Positions 9,800-17,958 are shown, counted from the first letter of the stretch. The stretch is 64,000 bases of DNA from Brevundimonas sp. UBA4553 (GCF_002387245.1 NZ_DGLD01000006.1:62001-126000), one strand, 5' to 3'. A program made the numbers and translations. The notes: a model not told the origin generated them from the sequence alone.

Positions 9800-10648
9800 T
9801 CAGGCCGCCGCTGCGTCCAGCGGCGTCAGCGTTCCCCCCGCCACGTCGTCCAGACCCATGGCCTGCATCAGATTGCGCATCTCCTGACGCGCGGCCACGT
9901 GAGCCAGCGACACCGACACGGGGCGGATGTCGTTCGACAGGTCGGCGACCGTCAGGCCGAACGGAAACAGCTCGCGATAGATGACCCGGTCGCGCAGACC
10001 CGGTCCGACGCGGAAGCCGACGCGCTTGGCCAGCTTTTTCATCCGCTCTTCCAGACGGCGACGGTTGCGCGCCTCGGCCACAGCCAGACGGTTGGTGACC
10101 ACGATCCAGTCGATCGTCACCTGACGCCCTTCGGTGATGGCGCGGTGCTTACGCGCTTCCCAGACGCTCTCGGAATAGATGGAGGGCTTTTTCAGCTCCA
10201 GCGTCACCGGATCGACCTCACCCAGCAGGTCGAAATCGACGAAGCTGTCGTTCATCGGCGTGACGATCTGGTCGGCACGGCCATGCGCGGCGCGCGACAG
10301 GGCGGTGTCGCCGCCCGGGGTATCGATCAGGATGACGTCAGCGACTGCCTGCGCCTCTGCATAGGCGGCCTCGAACTTCGCCAGTTGTTCGGCTTCATCA
10401 GCTTTAGCCAGCGCCTTGCCGTCGCCCATGTCCGGCACGATCGGCAGCGGCAGGTCATGGCCGTTGGCCGCCGTCCACGCCGCACGGTTCGAGAAGAAGC
10501 GCTCCATCGACCGCTGGCGCAGGTCCAGATCGATGATGGCGACCTTCTTGCCCGCGTGCAGCAGGCCGGTGACGATGTGGATGGCCAGGGTGGACTTGCC
10601 GGCCCCGCCCTTTTCATTGCCGATGACGATGACCTGAGGCTGCGCCAT
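9800..10648 (-). CDS. mipZ: Division plane positioning ATPase MipZ
   Basis: A 282-residue deviant-Walker ATPase of the ParA/MinD superfamily. MipZ forms a gradient from the ParB-bound poles and inhibits FtsZ polymerisation, placing the division ring at midcell. The P-loop is NEKGGAGKST (11-20) with the signature Lys, followed by AIIDLDLRQRS, ILIDTPGGDTALSRAAHGRAD, and NDSFVDFDLLGEVDPVTLELKKPS. The C-terminal RVGFRVGPGLRDRVIYRELFPFGLTVADL is strongly MipZ-specific. It lies between a SPOR lipoprotein gene upstream and a J-domain gene downstream on the same strand. Confidence 0.96.
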   Translation of the reverse strand: MAQPQVIVIGNEKGGAGKSTLAIHIVTGLLHAGKKVAIIDLDLRQRSMERFFSNRAAWTAANGHDLPLPIVPDMGDGKALAKADEAEQLAKFEAAYAEAQAVADVILIDTPGGDTALSRAAHGRADQIVTPMNDSFVDFDLLGEVDPVTLELKKPSIYSESVWEARKHRAITEGRQVTIDWIVVTNRLAVAEARNRRRLEERMKKLAKRVGFRVGPGLRDRVIYRELFPFGLTVADLSNDIRPVSVSLAHVAARQEMRNLMQAMGLDDVAGGTLTPLDAAAA

Positions 10649-10708
10649 GATGAGTCCCGATGTTTCGACGGGCGCGACTCATGCGTTCGCTTCCCATCCC
10701 AGACGCCC

Positions 10709-10737
10709 TAGATCGGGCCAAGGGCGTCAGTCGTCAA
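10709..10737 (-). promoter_or_regulatory. Candidate mipZ promoter
   Basis: On the minus strand, TTGACG (10737-10732), a 17-base spacer and GATCTA (10714-10709) lie 60 bases before the mipZ start. The -35 element matches the Caulobacter TTGACG consensus exactly; the -10 is poor. Confidence 0.3.
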
Positions 10738-10744
10738 CGAAACC

Positions 10745-11383
10745 TTAAGCCGCGCCTGTGGACGACGCCGCCTCTGCGGCCCGAACGCACCAAGGGTCGG
10801 ACGCCGCCACACGCTGGCACAGCGCCCTGGCCTGGCCAGAACCGGTACGAACCTTCAGCCGGATCAGACGCCGACCTTCGACCTCGACCGGCTCAAACAC
10901 GGGACTCAGGCCTGCACTCGCCTGCCCCAGTCGCTCCCACGCCGCCTGGGCCGAGGCCTGGCTGGCATAGGCGCCCAACTGGATCAGAACGGCTGAAGGA
11001 GGCACGACCACAGCGTCGGCCCGCGTTCGTTTTTCGGCGGTCGCTTGTGCGACCTGAACCTCAGGCGGGGCTTCGGGATCATGGAACACCGGCGGAAGGG
11101 CTGGCAGAGCCGTCACAGCCTTGGCGCTCAGCCCATCGCGGGCGTCCCATAGCTGATGCGGGGTCAAAAGCTCCACCTTCAGAGGACGCAAACCCGCCTC
11201 TTGAGCATTGCGCGGCCCCGACGCTTCTCTCGCAGGCTCTGGCTTGGCCGATACGGGAATCGCCGCGATCGTCTTGGCCACGCCTTCAAACCGATGGGGA
11301 TCGGCCTCCGCCATGCCGCATCCGGCCAGCAGCGCCGCCAGGGCGCCGACCGATCCGAACCGCAGGATGACGGAAGCGTTCAT
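10745..11383 (-). CDS. SPOR-domain lipoprotein
   Basis: A 212-residue protein with a lipoprotein signal (FGSVGALAALLAGC, Cys about residue 22), a low-complexity Pro/Ala-rich middle, and a C-terminal SPOR domain from about residue 130: AVLIQLGAYASQASAQAAWERLGQA, then VEGRRLIRLKVRTGSGQARALCQRVAASDPWCVRA. SPOR domains bind denuded glycans of septal peptidoglycan, so the protein is likely recruited to the division site. Its position next to mipZ supports a role in division or wall remodelling. Confidence 0.85.
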   Translation of the reverse strand: MNASVILRFGSVGALAALLAGCGMAEADPHRFEGVAKTIAAIPVSAKPEPAREASGPRNAQEAGLRPLKVELLTPHQLWDARDGLSAKAVTALPALPPVFHDPEAPPEVQVAQATAEKRTRADAVVVPPSAVLIQLGAYASQASAQAAWERLGQASAGLSPVFEPVEVEGRRLIRLKVRTGSGQARALCQRVAASDPWCVRAAEAASSTGAA

Positions 11384-11422
11384 ACCAGCATGCTGAACCC
11401 AGTCTTTTGAGACAGGGTTGAG

Positions 11423-11443
11423 GAACAGGCTTAACGCCTGTTC
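11423..11443 (-). terminator. Hairpin after the chorismate mutase gene
   Basis: GAACAGGC (11423-11430) and GCCTGTTC (11436-11443) form an 8-bp stem with a 5-base loop, 10 bp beyond the chorismate mutase stop. On the minus strand it is not followed by a clear T tract, so it may need Rho or act as an mRNA 3' end. Confidence 0.5.
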
Positions 11444-11452
11444 ACTCTTTCA

Positions 11453-12214
11453 TCAGCCAATGGCGCCGACGCAGCCTTCAACATCGCCCGGCGCCACGTC
11501 GGCGTCGGTCAGGGCCAGGGTCCAGCCGTGGTTGGTGTTCAGGCCCCAGCGGCGCGCGCCCGAACCGTCGCCGGCGTCGCCGCCTACCGTCACCACCACG
11601 CGACGCCCCGTCGGCAGGGCCGGAGGATCGATCTTGCCGACGGCGAGCGAGGTCGGGGTGTCGCCGCCGTAGCCGTCGAACACGCTCAACATCGACCACT
11701 CGCGACGCAGGCCCATCCACCAGGCGTCGTCGGTGTTGATCGACAGCACCGCCACGCCGTGCCCCTCGGCCGCGTGGGCCAGCGCGGCCTGGGGATCGCG
11801 GACCAGCTTGATGTCCGCGGCGGCGCCGAAGCGCAGACGGGCGCCGTCCACCGCCTTGGCCGGATCGATCGGCGCCCAGACATGAACCTGCAGACGCCCC
11901 TGACGGGCCAGACCCCAGCCGACGATCTCGCGCCACAGGTGCTCGACCGCCTCGCGGTTCTCGGGTTCGCACTGCTTCAGGACGCGGGCCTGGACAGCCT
12001 GTTCGCGGTCAGGGCGCAGCTTGGTGTGAGGGCCGGTCGGCGCGTCCTTGGCCTTGCCCACCTGGGCGGCGACGGCCAGACGGCGCTCGAACAGTTCAAG
12101 GATCTGATCGTCCAGGCTGTCGATCTCGGCGCGCAGGGCGGCCAGCGCCTTCTGCTCGGGGCTCATTTCAGCTTGGTCAGCGGGCCAGACTTGCTGGAGA
12201 TTGGATTGCGGCAT
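11453..12214 (-). CDS. Chorismate mutase (AroQ type) with an unrecognised C-terminal domain
   Basis: A 253-residue protein. Residues about 20-110 are an AroQ-alpha chorismate mutase domain: ALRAEIDSLDDQILELFERR, then VGKAK and LRPDREQAVQARVL, with the Arg, Lys and Glu/Asp positions expected for converting chorismate to prephenate. Residues about 110-253 have no family I recognise (VHVWAPIDPAKAVDG, AVLSINTDDAWWMGL, TPTSLAVGKID); this part could be regulatory. The gene is the last of the aromatic cluster, behind DAHP synthase and prephenate dehydratase, and is preceded by a Phe/Tyr leader ORF. The ribosome site of its first ATG is weak (GAAAG), which suits control from the leader. Confidence 0.85.
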   Translation of the reverse strand: MPQSNLQQVWPADQAEMSPEQKALAALRAEIDSLDDQILELFERRLAVAAQVGKAKDAPTGPHTKLRPDREQAVQARVLKQCEPENREAVEHLWREIVGWGLARQGRLQVHVWAPIDPAKAVDGARLRFGAAADIKLVRDPQAALAHAAEGHGVAVLSINTDDAWWMGLRREWSMLSVFDGYGGDTPTSLAVGKIDPPALPTGRRVVVTVGGDAGDGSGARRWGLNTNHGWTLALTDADVAPGDVEGCVGAIG

Positions 12215-12240
12215 GGGATTGGGCTTTCGGCATGGATTTC

Positions 12241-12347
12241 GATGGGGAGATCGCGTCCGCCGAACATCAGGCAGGGACGCGTGCAGAGGCCGCTCGGGAG
12301 AAGCGGTCGCCAGCGAGACTGTCAGGGTTGGTTAGAAGCCCGACGCC
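12241..12347 (-). promoter_or_regulatory. Putative attenuator region between leader ORF and chorismate mutase
   Basis: Downstream of the leader stop, the minus strand can form hairpins CCGCT/AGCGG (12306-12302 with 12294-12290) and CGCGTCC/GGACGCG (12281-12275 with 12258-12252, loop able to add GCC/GGC). GAGGC next to the leader stop (12349-12345) can instead pair with GCCTC (12290-12286), and GGCGTC with GACGC of the last hairpin. Such mutually exclusive pairings are what an attenuator needs. The last hairpin lacks a T tract and ends 37 bases before the start codon, so control could be at translation or be Rho-dependent. Pairings were found by eye. Confidence 0.5.
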
Positions 12348-12428
12348 TCAGCCGGCGTATCGAAAGCCGTAATAGCCGTAGCCAAAATAAAAGCCGGCCA
12401 CCGCGCGCGTGGTGGTTTCAAGGGTCAT
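12348..12428 (-). CDS. Phe/Tyr-rich leader peptide
   Basis: A 26-codon ORF, MTLETTTRAVAG then FYFGYGYYGFRY then AG, between pheA and the chorismate mutase gene. Eight of the 12 codons 13-24 are Phe (3) or Tyr (5). All three Phe codons are TTT and two Tyr codons are TAT, although neighbouring genes use TTC and TAC almost always. The identical self-complementary GCCGGC occurs just before (12398-12393) and just after (12356-12351) the Phe/Tyr run, so a stalled ribosome would break their pairing. An in-frame ATG at 12449 would give a 33-residue version. This is the form of a classical amino-acid attenuator leader (compare E. coli pheL), but no homologue could be searched. Confidence 0.75.
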   Translation of the reverse strand: MTLETTTRAVAGFYFGYGYYGFRYAG

Positions 12429-12491
12429 TTGTGCGCGCAGCGAGGACATGAATCCGGTCCGGTTTCAGGATCAGGGTCGATCCGATCAGAC

Positions 12492-12521
12492 CTTAAAGAC
12501 GCAAACTTTGTGCGCCGTCAA
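12492..12521 (-). promoter_or_regulatory. Candidate promoter for the leader and chorismate mutase
   Basis: On the minus strand TTGACG (12521-12516) overlaps the pheA stop codon; TTTAAG (12497-12492) follows after 18 bases. The -35 equals the Caulobacter consensus TTGACGG. The predicted transcript would start about 35-60 bases before the leader ORF. Confidence 0.45.
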
Positions 12522-13090
12522 CCTTCAGGAGCGGTGAAGAGGACAAATCGCGTCCGGTTGTCGCTGAAATCCTGCAGATCGTTGCGCAGAACCGACAGGC
12601 CATAGACCTCGGCTGCGCGGGCTGGAGCCACGGCGGCCCGCGTCGGATCCTCAGCCTCGGCCACGGCGGCGGCGGCTCCGCCGGTGTCGAAGACCTCGAT
12701 CGCCGCGATCTTCATCTCGCCCAGCGCTCGGGAGCATTGCTGCAGGGCGACCGGGTGGCTTTCCGCCGTCCGGATGTCCGACAGGCGGGCGTCTGGCAGT
12801 CCCAGCAGGGCCAGACGGATCGGCCGCCAGGCTTCGCTGACCACCGTCAGACCCGCCTCGCGCACCAGGGTGGCTGCCGGTTCGACTACGCCAATCGTCG
12901 AGTTCTCGACAGGGATCAGGGCCGACTGGCAGTCGCCGGACAGCAGGGCCTGGATGGCCCCCTGGAAGGTTTCGAAGCCAACCGCCTCGTCCCACGGACG
13001 CAGGTCGAGGCAGGCTTCATGGCTGAAGGCGCCGGGCGCGCCCTGATAGGCGACGCGGCCCGGCCGATCGTCTTCGACCGTCGTGGTCAC
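12518..13090 (-). CDS. pheA: Prephenate dehydratase lacking the ACT domain
   Basis: A 190-residue protein containing only the catalytic prephenate dehydratase fold, which converts prephenate to phenylpyruvate for phenylalanine. Motifs: VAYQGAPGAFSHEA at the start, SALIPVENSTIGVV (family N-S-x-x-G), SHPVALQQC, DTGGAAAAVAE, and the terminal SDNRTRFVLF, where the essential Thr of the TRF motif is present. Family members are usually about 280 residues with a C-terminal ACT domain for Phe feedback; that domain is absent here. Start is GTG overlapping the DAHP synthase stop (GTGA). Confidence 0.9.
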   Translation of the reverse strand: MTTTVEDDRPGRVAYQGAPGAFSHEACLDLRPWDEAVGFETFQGAIQALLSGDCQSALIPVENSTIGVVEPAATLVREAGLTVVSEAWRPIRLALLGLPDARLSDIRTAESHPVALQQCSRALGEMKIAAIEVFDTGGAAAAVAEAEDPTRAAVAPARAAEVYGLSVLRNDLQDFSDNRTRFVLFTAPEG

Positions 13091-14457
13091 GCGGCCTCGG
13101 CGCGGGCCTGACGCCCGGCCTTGAGGCGCTCTGCGACCAGGAAGGCCAGCTCCAGCGCCTGATCCGCGTTCAGGCGCGGATCGCAGTGGGTGTGATAACG
13201 GCTCGACAGATCGTCCTCGGTCACCGGCTGGGCGCCGCCCAGGCATTCGGTGACGTTCTGACCGGTCATCTCCAGATGAACGCCGCCGGGGTGGACGCCC
13301 TCGGCCTCCGCCACGTCGATGAAGGTGCGGACCTCGCCCATGACGCGGTCAAACGGCCGGGTCTTGTAGCCGTTGGCGGCCTTCAGTGTATTGCCGTGCA
13401 TCGGATCGATCGACCAGATGACGCGCTTACCCTCGGCCTTCACCGCCCGCATCAGGGCCGGCAGGCGATCGCCGACCTTGTCGTGACCGAAGCGGCCGAT
13501 CAGGGTCAGGCGTCCCGGGATATTGTTCGGGTTCAAGGCGTCGATCAGCGGCAGGATGTCTTCCGCCGTCATGGTCGGTCCGCACTTGACGCCGATCGGG
13601 TTCGAAATGCCACGCATGAACTCGATGTGGGCGCCGTCCAGCTGACGCGTGCGCTCGCCGATCCACAGCATGTGGGCCGAGGTGTCGAACCATTCGCCCG
13701 ACGAGCCTTCCAAACGCGTCAGGGCGCTCTCGACATTCAGCAGCAGGGCTTCGTGACTGGTGAAGACCTCGACGCGCGACAGGTCAGGATGGGTCTCGGG
13801 CGTGACGCCGACCGCTTCCATGAAGGCCAGGGCCTCGGTGATCTTGTCGGCCAGCTCGCGATAGGCTGCGCCCGCGCCGTTGTCGGCGAAGCCCAGCGTC
13901 CAGCGATGGATGTTGTACAGGTCGGCATAGCCGCCGCCGGCGAAGGCCCGCAGAAGGTTCAGCGTCGAGGCTGACTGGTTGTAGGCGCGGATCAGGCGCT
14001 GTGGATCGGGCACCCGCTCTTCAGCGGTGAAGCCCATGCCGTTGATGATGTCGCCGCGATAGGACGGCAGCTCGACGCCGCCGATCTCTTCCAGCGGCGA
14101 CGAGCGCGGCTTGGCGAACTGACCGGCGATGCGGCCGACCTTCACCACCGGTTTGCGACCGGCGAAGGTCAGGACCACCGCCATCTGCAGGATCAGACGG
14201 AAGGTGTCGCGAATGTTGTCGGTCGAGAACTCCTTGAAGCTCTCGGCGCAGTCGCCCCCTTGGAGGAGGAAGGCGTCGCCCGCCTCCACCTGTGCGAGAT
14301 GCTGGGTCAGTTTGCGGGCTTCGCCGGCAAACACCAGGGGCGGCATGGCCCGCAGCTCGTCTTCGACACGGGCCAGCTCGGCCATGTCAGGATAGTCCGT
14401 CGGCATATGCACGACGGGCTTGTTTCTCCAGGATTCAGGGGTCCAGCGCTTACTCAT
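13087..14457 (-). CDS. 3-deoxy-7-phosphoheptulonate (DAHP) synthase, class II
   Basis: A 456-residue class II (plant-type) DAHP synthase, which condenses phosphoenolpyruvate and erythrose 4-phosphate as the first step of the shikimate pathway. Class features: W-P-SWR-KP at the start, GGDCAESF (about residue 62-70), VGRIAGQFAKPRS, YRGDIING, the KCGP motif, and IDPMHGNT with the metal/substrate His. It heads the run DAHP synthase, prephenate dehydratase, leader, chorismate mutase, so entry to and the Phe branch of the aromatic pathway are encoded together. Confidence 0.95.
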   Translation of the reverse strand: MSKRWTPESWRNKPVVHMPTDYPDMAELARVEDELRAMPPLVFAGEARKLTQHLAQVEAGDAFLLQGGDCAESFKEFSTDNIRDTFRLILQMAVVLTFAGRKPVVKVGRIAGQFAKPRSSPLEEIGGVELPSYRGDIINGMGFTAEERVPDPQRLIRAYNQSASTLNLLRAFAGGGYADLYNIHRWTLGFADNGAGAAYRELADKITEALAFMEAVGVTPETHPDLSRVEVFTSHEALLLNVESALTRLEGSSGEWFDTSAHMLWIGERTRQLDGAHIEFMRGISNPIGVKCGPTMTAEDILPLIDALNPNNIPGRLTLIGRFGHDKVGDRLPALMRAVKAEGKRVIWSIDPMHGNTLKAANGYKTRPFDRVMGEVRTFIDVAEAEGVHPGGVHLEMTGQNVTECLGGAQPVTEDDLSSRYHTHCDPRLNADQALELAFLVAERLKAGRQARAEAA

Positions 14458-14517
14458 GCCGCCTAGATAGTCCTGTCAGGGCTTCGGAACAACAAATGTT
14501 GCGCCGCAGCGACCTTT

Positions 14518-15564
14518 TCAGAGCGGCGACCAGGCCTCGTCGGCGGGCAGGGGCGCGAACAGGGCGTCCAGGCTCGCGTCGCTGACGCCCGACAGATCGG
14601 CGGGCGACCACTTCGGCGCATTGTCCTTGTCGACGATGACGGCGCGAACGCCTTCCTGGAAGTCGTGGGTCTGCACCACCCGACCGCCGAGCGCATACTC
14701 CATTCCCATGTTGTCGGCGAAGGACGACAGCGTCGCGCCGGTGCGGATCTGGCGCAGCGACACCTTCAGCGACTGCGGCGACTTGGTCTTCAGGATGTCG
14801 AGTTGCTTCTGCGCCCAGTCCGATCCGTCTGTCTCGAGCGCGGCGAAGATTTCTTCGACCGTATCAAAAGCGAACAGCCGGTCGATGGCCTCGCGGTGCG
14901 CGTCCAGCGGCGCCGGGCCGGCGTCGCCCGCCAGACGATCCGCCACACCCTTCGGATCAGCCGGATGGGCCAGCAGCTCAGCCTTCAGCGTCTCAACGCT
15001 CTCGCTCGGCGCGAAATGAGTATGAATGCCCAGCGCCACCGTATCCGCCGCCTTCAGCCGCGCGCCCGTCAGCGCCAGCCAGACGCCCGTCTGCCCCGGC
15101 AGACGCGGCAGGAACCAGCCCCCGCCCACATCGGGGAACAGGCCGATGCCCGTCTCAGGCATGGCGTAGGTGGTGCGCTCAGTGGCGATACGCACATCCG
15201 CCGGTTCGCTGATGCCCACGCCGCCGCCCATGACGATGCCGTCGACAATGGCCGTGATCAGCTTGGGGTATTCGAACATCAGATGGTTCAGCTGATACTC
15301 GGTCTTGAAAAACGCCTTGGCTTCCGACGCATCCCCTGCCCCGCTCTCGGCGATCATGCGGATGTCGCCCCCGGCGCAGAAGCCGCGCTCGCCTGCATGG
15401 TCGATCAGCACCGACTTCACCGCGCCATCCTCGCGCCAGGCCAGCAACGCCTCGATCATCGCCTCGCACATGGCCCGGTTCAGCGCATGAATCGCCTTGG
15501 GCCGGTTCAGGGTGATGCGGCCGACGCCGCTTTCGATGCGGGTGATGACTTCAGCTTCGCTCAT
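14518..15564 (-). CDS. 3-hydroxyisobutyryl-CoA hydrolase (enoyl-CoA hydratase/isomerase family)
   Basis: A 348-residue crotonase-fold enzyme. The oxyanion-hole motifs are RGFCAGGDIRMI (about residue 60) and DGIVMGGGVGIS; the PETGIGLFPDVGGGWFLPRL segment carries the catalytic Glu typical of the HIBCH subgroup, as does the long C-terminal helical part. HIBCH hydrolyses 3-hydroxyisobutyryl-CoA in valine breakdown. The start at 15564 overlaps the stop of the acyl-CoA dehydrogenase gene (ATGA), which fits isobutyryl-CoA oxidation just upstream in the same pathway. Confidence 0.88.
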   Translation of the reverse strand: MSEAEVITRIESGVGRITLNRPKAIHALNRAMCEAMIEALLAWREDGAVKSVLIDHAGERGFCAGGDIRMIAESGAGDASEAKAFFKTEYQLNHLMFEYPKLITAIVDGIVMGGGVGISEPADVRIATERTTYAMPETGIGLFPDVGGGWFLPRLPGQTGVWLALTGARLKAADTVALGIHTHFAPSESVETLKAELLAHPADPKGVADRLAGDAGPAPLDAHREAIDRLFAFDTVEEIFAALETDGSDWAQKQLDILKTKSPQSLKVSLRQIRTGATLSSFADNMGMEYALGGRVVQTHDFQEGVRAVIVDKDNAPKWSPADLSGVSDASLDALFAPLPADEAWSPL

Positions 15565-16697
15565 CGCGCCAGTTCCCGCGCAATGATCACGCGCATGATC
15601 TCGTTGGTGCCTTCCAGAATGCGGTGCACCCGCAGGTCGCGCACGATCCGTTCCAGCGGATAGTCCTTCAGATAGCCGTAGCCGCCGTGCAGTTGCAGCG
15701 CCTCGTCGGCGATCTGGAAACAGGCGTCGGTGGCCAGGCGCTTGGCCATGGCGCACCACTTGGTCTTTTCAGGGTGGTCGTTGTCGATGGCCCAGGCCCC
15801 TCGCAGCACCATCAGACGCGCCGCCTCCAGGTCTGTCGCCATGTCGGCCAGACGGAACTGCAGCGCCTGAAACTGGCCGATGGCCTGACCGAACTGCTTG
15901 CGGGTAGTCACGTATTCCTGGGCCGTCTCCAGCGCCAGCCGCGCCCCGCCCAGCGAGCACGCGGCGATGTTCAGACGCCCGCCGTCCAGACCGGCCATGG
16001 CGTATTTGAAGCCTGCCCCCTCTTCGCCCAACAGGTTGGCGACCGGAATACGGCAGTCGTCAAAGCTGACCACGGCGGTCGGCTGGGCGTTCCAGCCCAT
16101 CTTCTTTTCTTGCGCGCCGAACGACAGGCCGGGCGTTCCTGCCTCGACCACGACTGCGCTGACGCCCTTGGCCCCTTCGCCGCCCGTGCGCACCATGACG
16201 ACATAGACGTCTGACGTGCCCGCGCCCGAAATGAAGGCCTTGGACCCGTTCAGCACGAAATGATCGCCGTCGCGCACCGCCGTGGTCCGCAACGCCGCCG
16301 CATCCGACCCAGAGCCCGGCTCCGTCAGGCAATAGCTGGCGATCTTGTCCATTGTCGTCAGCGACGGCACGTAGCGCGACCGCAGATCCGCCGAGCCGAA
16401 CTTGTCGATCATCCACGTCGCCATGTTGTGGATCGAGATGAAGGCCGCCGTCGCCACGTCCCCGCGCGACAACTCCTCAAAGATCACCGCGGCCTCGACG
16501 CGGCCCAGGGCCATGCCGCCATGTTCTTCGCCGGTATAGATGCCGCAGAAGCCCATCTCGGCCGCCGTCTTCATGACTTCGACCGGGAAATGCTTGTCCT
16601 CGTCCCACTGGGCCGAATGCGGCGCCAGTTCGGCGTCGGCAAAGGCCCGCGCCGCGTCCTGAATGGCGCGTTGGTCGTCGTTGAGGGCGAAGTCCAT
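15561..16697 (-). CDS. Acyl-CoA dehydrogenase, probably isobutyryl-CoA dehydrogenase
   Basis: A 378-residue FAD enzyme of the acyl-CoA dehydrogenase family. Visible are the FAD-binding YCLTEPGSGSDAAAL and SFDDCRIPVANLLGEEG, the tetramer-region RKQFGQAIGQFQALQFRLADM, and the C-terminal LHGGYGYLKDYPLERIVRD...LEGTNEIMRVIIAREL with the catalytic Glu in GTNEI. The sequence style and coupling to a 3-hydroxyisobutyryl-CoA hydrolase gene suggest the ACAD8-like isobutyryl-CoA dehydrogenase of valine catabolism; 2-methylacyl or short-chain specificity cannot be ruled out. Confidence 0.88.
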   Translation of the reverse strand: MDFALNDDQRAIQDAARAFADAELAPHSAQWDEDKHFPVEVMKTAAEMGFCGIYTGEEHGGMALGRVEAAVIFEELSRGDVATAAFISIHNMATWMIDKFGSADLRSRYVPSLTTMDKIASYCLTEPGSGSDAAALRTTAVRDGDHFVLNGSKAFISGAGTSDVYVVMVRTGGEGAKGVSAVVVEAGTPGLSFGAQEKKMGWNAQPTAVVSFDDCRIPVANLLGEEGAGFKYAMAGLDGGRLNIAACSLGGARLALETAQEYVTTRKQFGQAIGQFQALQFRLADMATDLEAARLMVLRGAWAIDNDHPEKTKWCAMAKRLATDACFQIADEALQLHGGYGYLKDYPLERIVRDLRVHRILEGTNEIMRVIIARELAR

Positions 16698-16953
16698 GAT
16701 CTATACTCCCGACTCTGGCCCTCTGACGGGGCGTTCATGCCCGCTTCTATCCAAGCGCGCGCAAAACGTCACCCCGCTGCGCCCCATGACCGCTCATGAC
16801 GCAGCGAACCGCCATACTGCCTTCGTCACCTCGGGGCAGCGCGCCGATTTCAGACTATTCAGACGAATTGGACTCTGTTTTTTCGCGGCCAAGGTCCGAT
16901 ATGCGACCGCCAAGGCCGTTTCCCTGCCCCGCCTACCGGACTATGAGCCCTGC

Positions 16954-17958
16954 ATGACCCTGCCGTTCCAGCCCGCCGCCTTCCCCTACGCCCGCCCGCG
17001 TCGCCTGCGCTCGCAGCCCTGGGTGCGCCGCCTGGTCGCCGAGACGACCCTGACGCCTGCGGACCTGATCTGGCCGATCATCGTCCATGACGGGGCCGAG
17101 GACCGCGTTCCGGTCGCTTCCATGCCTGGCGTCTTCCGCCTGTCGCCTAGGGAGGCCGCCAAGGCCGCCGTGGAGGCGCGTGATCTGGGCATCCCCATGA
17201 TCGCCCTCTTCCCCAACGTGGACGGAGCCATCAAGGACAGCATCGGAACCGCCGCCAGCGACCCGGACGGCCTGATCCCCGACTGCATCAAGGCCATCAA
17301 GGACGCCGCGCCCGAGATCGGCGTCATGACCGACGTGGCCCTCGACTGCTACACTGACCACGGCCACGACGGCGTCATGGAGGACGGCCGCATCGTCAAC
17401 GACGCCAGCATCGAACGCCTGGTGGAACAGGCCTTCATCCACGCCCACGCCGGCGCCGACGCCGTGGCGCCGTCCGACATGATGGACGGTCGCGTCCAGG
17501 CCATCCGCGAGGCGCTGGAAGCCAACGCCCTGCCCGACACCCTGATCATCAGCTACGCCGCCAAATACGCCTCGGCCTTCTACGGCCCCTATCGCGATGC
17601 CGTGGGTTCGTCGAAATCCCTGACCGGCGACAAGAAGACCTATCAGATGGACTATGCCAACGCCGACGAGGCGCTGCGCGAGGTGGCGATGGACATTTCC
17701 GAGGGCGCCGACGCCCTGATCGTCAAGCCGGGCCTGCCCTATCTCGACATCGTCAAGCTGGTCTCGGACACCTTCAAGATCCCGACCTTCGCCTATCAGG
17801 TGTCCGGCGAGTACGCGATGATGCAGGCCTCCATCGCCAACGGCTGGCTGGAGGAAGACCGCGCCATCCTGGAAAGCCTGCACGCCTTCAAACGCGCCGG
17901 CGCCTCCGGCGTCCTCACCTACTTCGCGCCCAAGGCGGCCCGGCTTCTGGGGGCCTGA
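16954..17958 (+). CDS. hemB: Porphobilinogen synthase (5-aminolevulinate dehydratase)
   Basis: A 334-residue HemB, which condenses two 5-aminolevulinate molecules in haem and cobalamin synthesis. Schiff-base lysines lie in SYAAKYASAFYGP and ALIVKPGLPYLD. The metal loop reads VALDCYTDHGHDGV, the Asp-rich Mg-type version rather than the Cys-rich Zn-type. The ATG at 16954 is chosen because the conserved part (RPRRLRSQPWVRRLVAET) begins about 12 residues later. The 256-bp gap before it, shared with the divergent acyl-CoA dehydrogenase gene, has no gene I can see. Confidence 0.95.
   Translation: MTLPFQPAAFPYARPRRLRSQPWVRRLVAETTLTPADLIWPIIVHDGAEDRVPVASMPGVFRLSPREAAKAAVEARDLGIPMIALFPNVDGAIKDSIGTAASDPDGLIPDCIKAIKDAAPEIGVMTDVALDCYTDHGHDGVMEDGRIVNDASIERLVEQAFIHAHAGADAVAPSDMMDGRVQAIREALEANALPDTLIISYAAKYASAFYGPYRDAVGSSKSLTGDKKTYQMDYANADEALREVAMDISEGADALIVKPGLPYLDIVKLVSDTFKIPTFAYQVSGEYAMMQASIANGWLEEDRAILESLHAFKRAGASGVLTYFAPKAARLLGA

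Noticed and set aside
12389..12416. Intrinsic terminator inside the leader ORF (CCACC/GGTGG hairpin then TTTTATTTT)
   Set aside because: The T run is the Phe-Tyr-Phe codons and is 5 bases beyond a weak stem; stopping there would remove the leader itself.
16698..16953. N-terminal extension of hemB or a small gene in the gap
   Set aside because: The frame is open but the sequence is not HemB-like, and no ribosome site precedes an upstream start.
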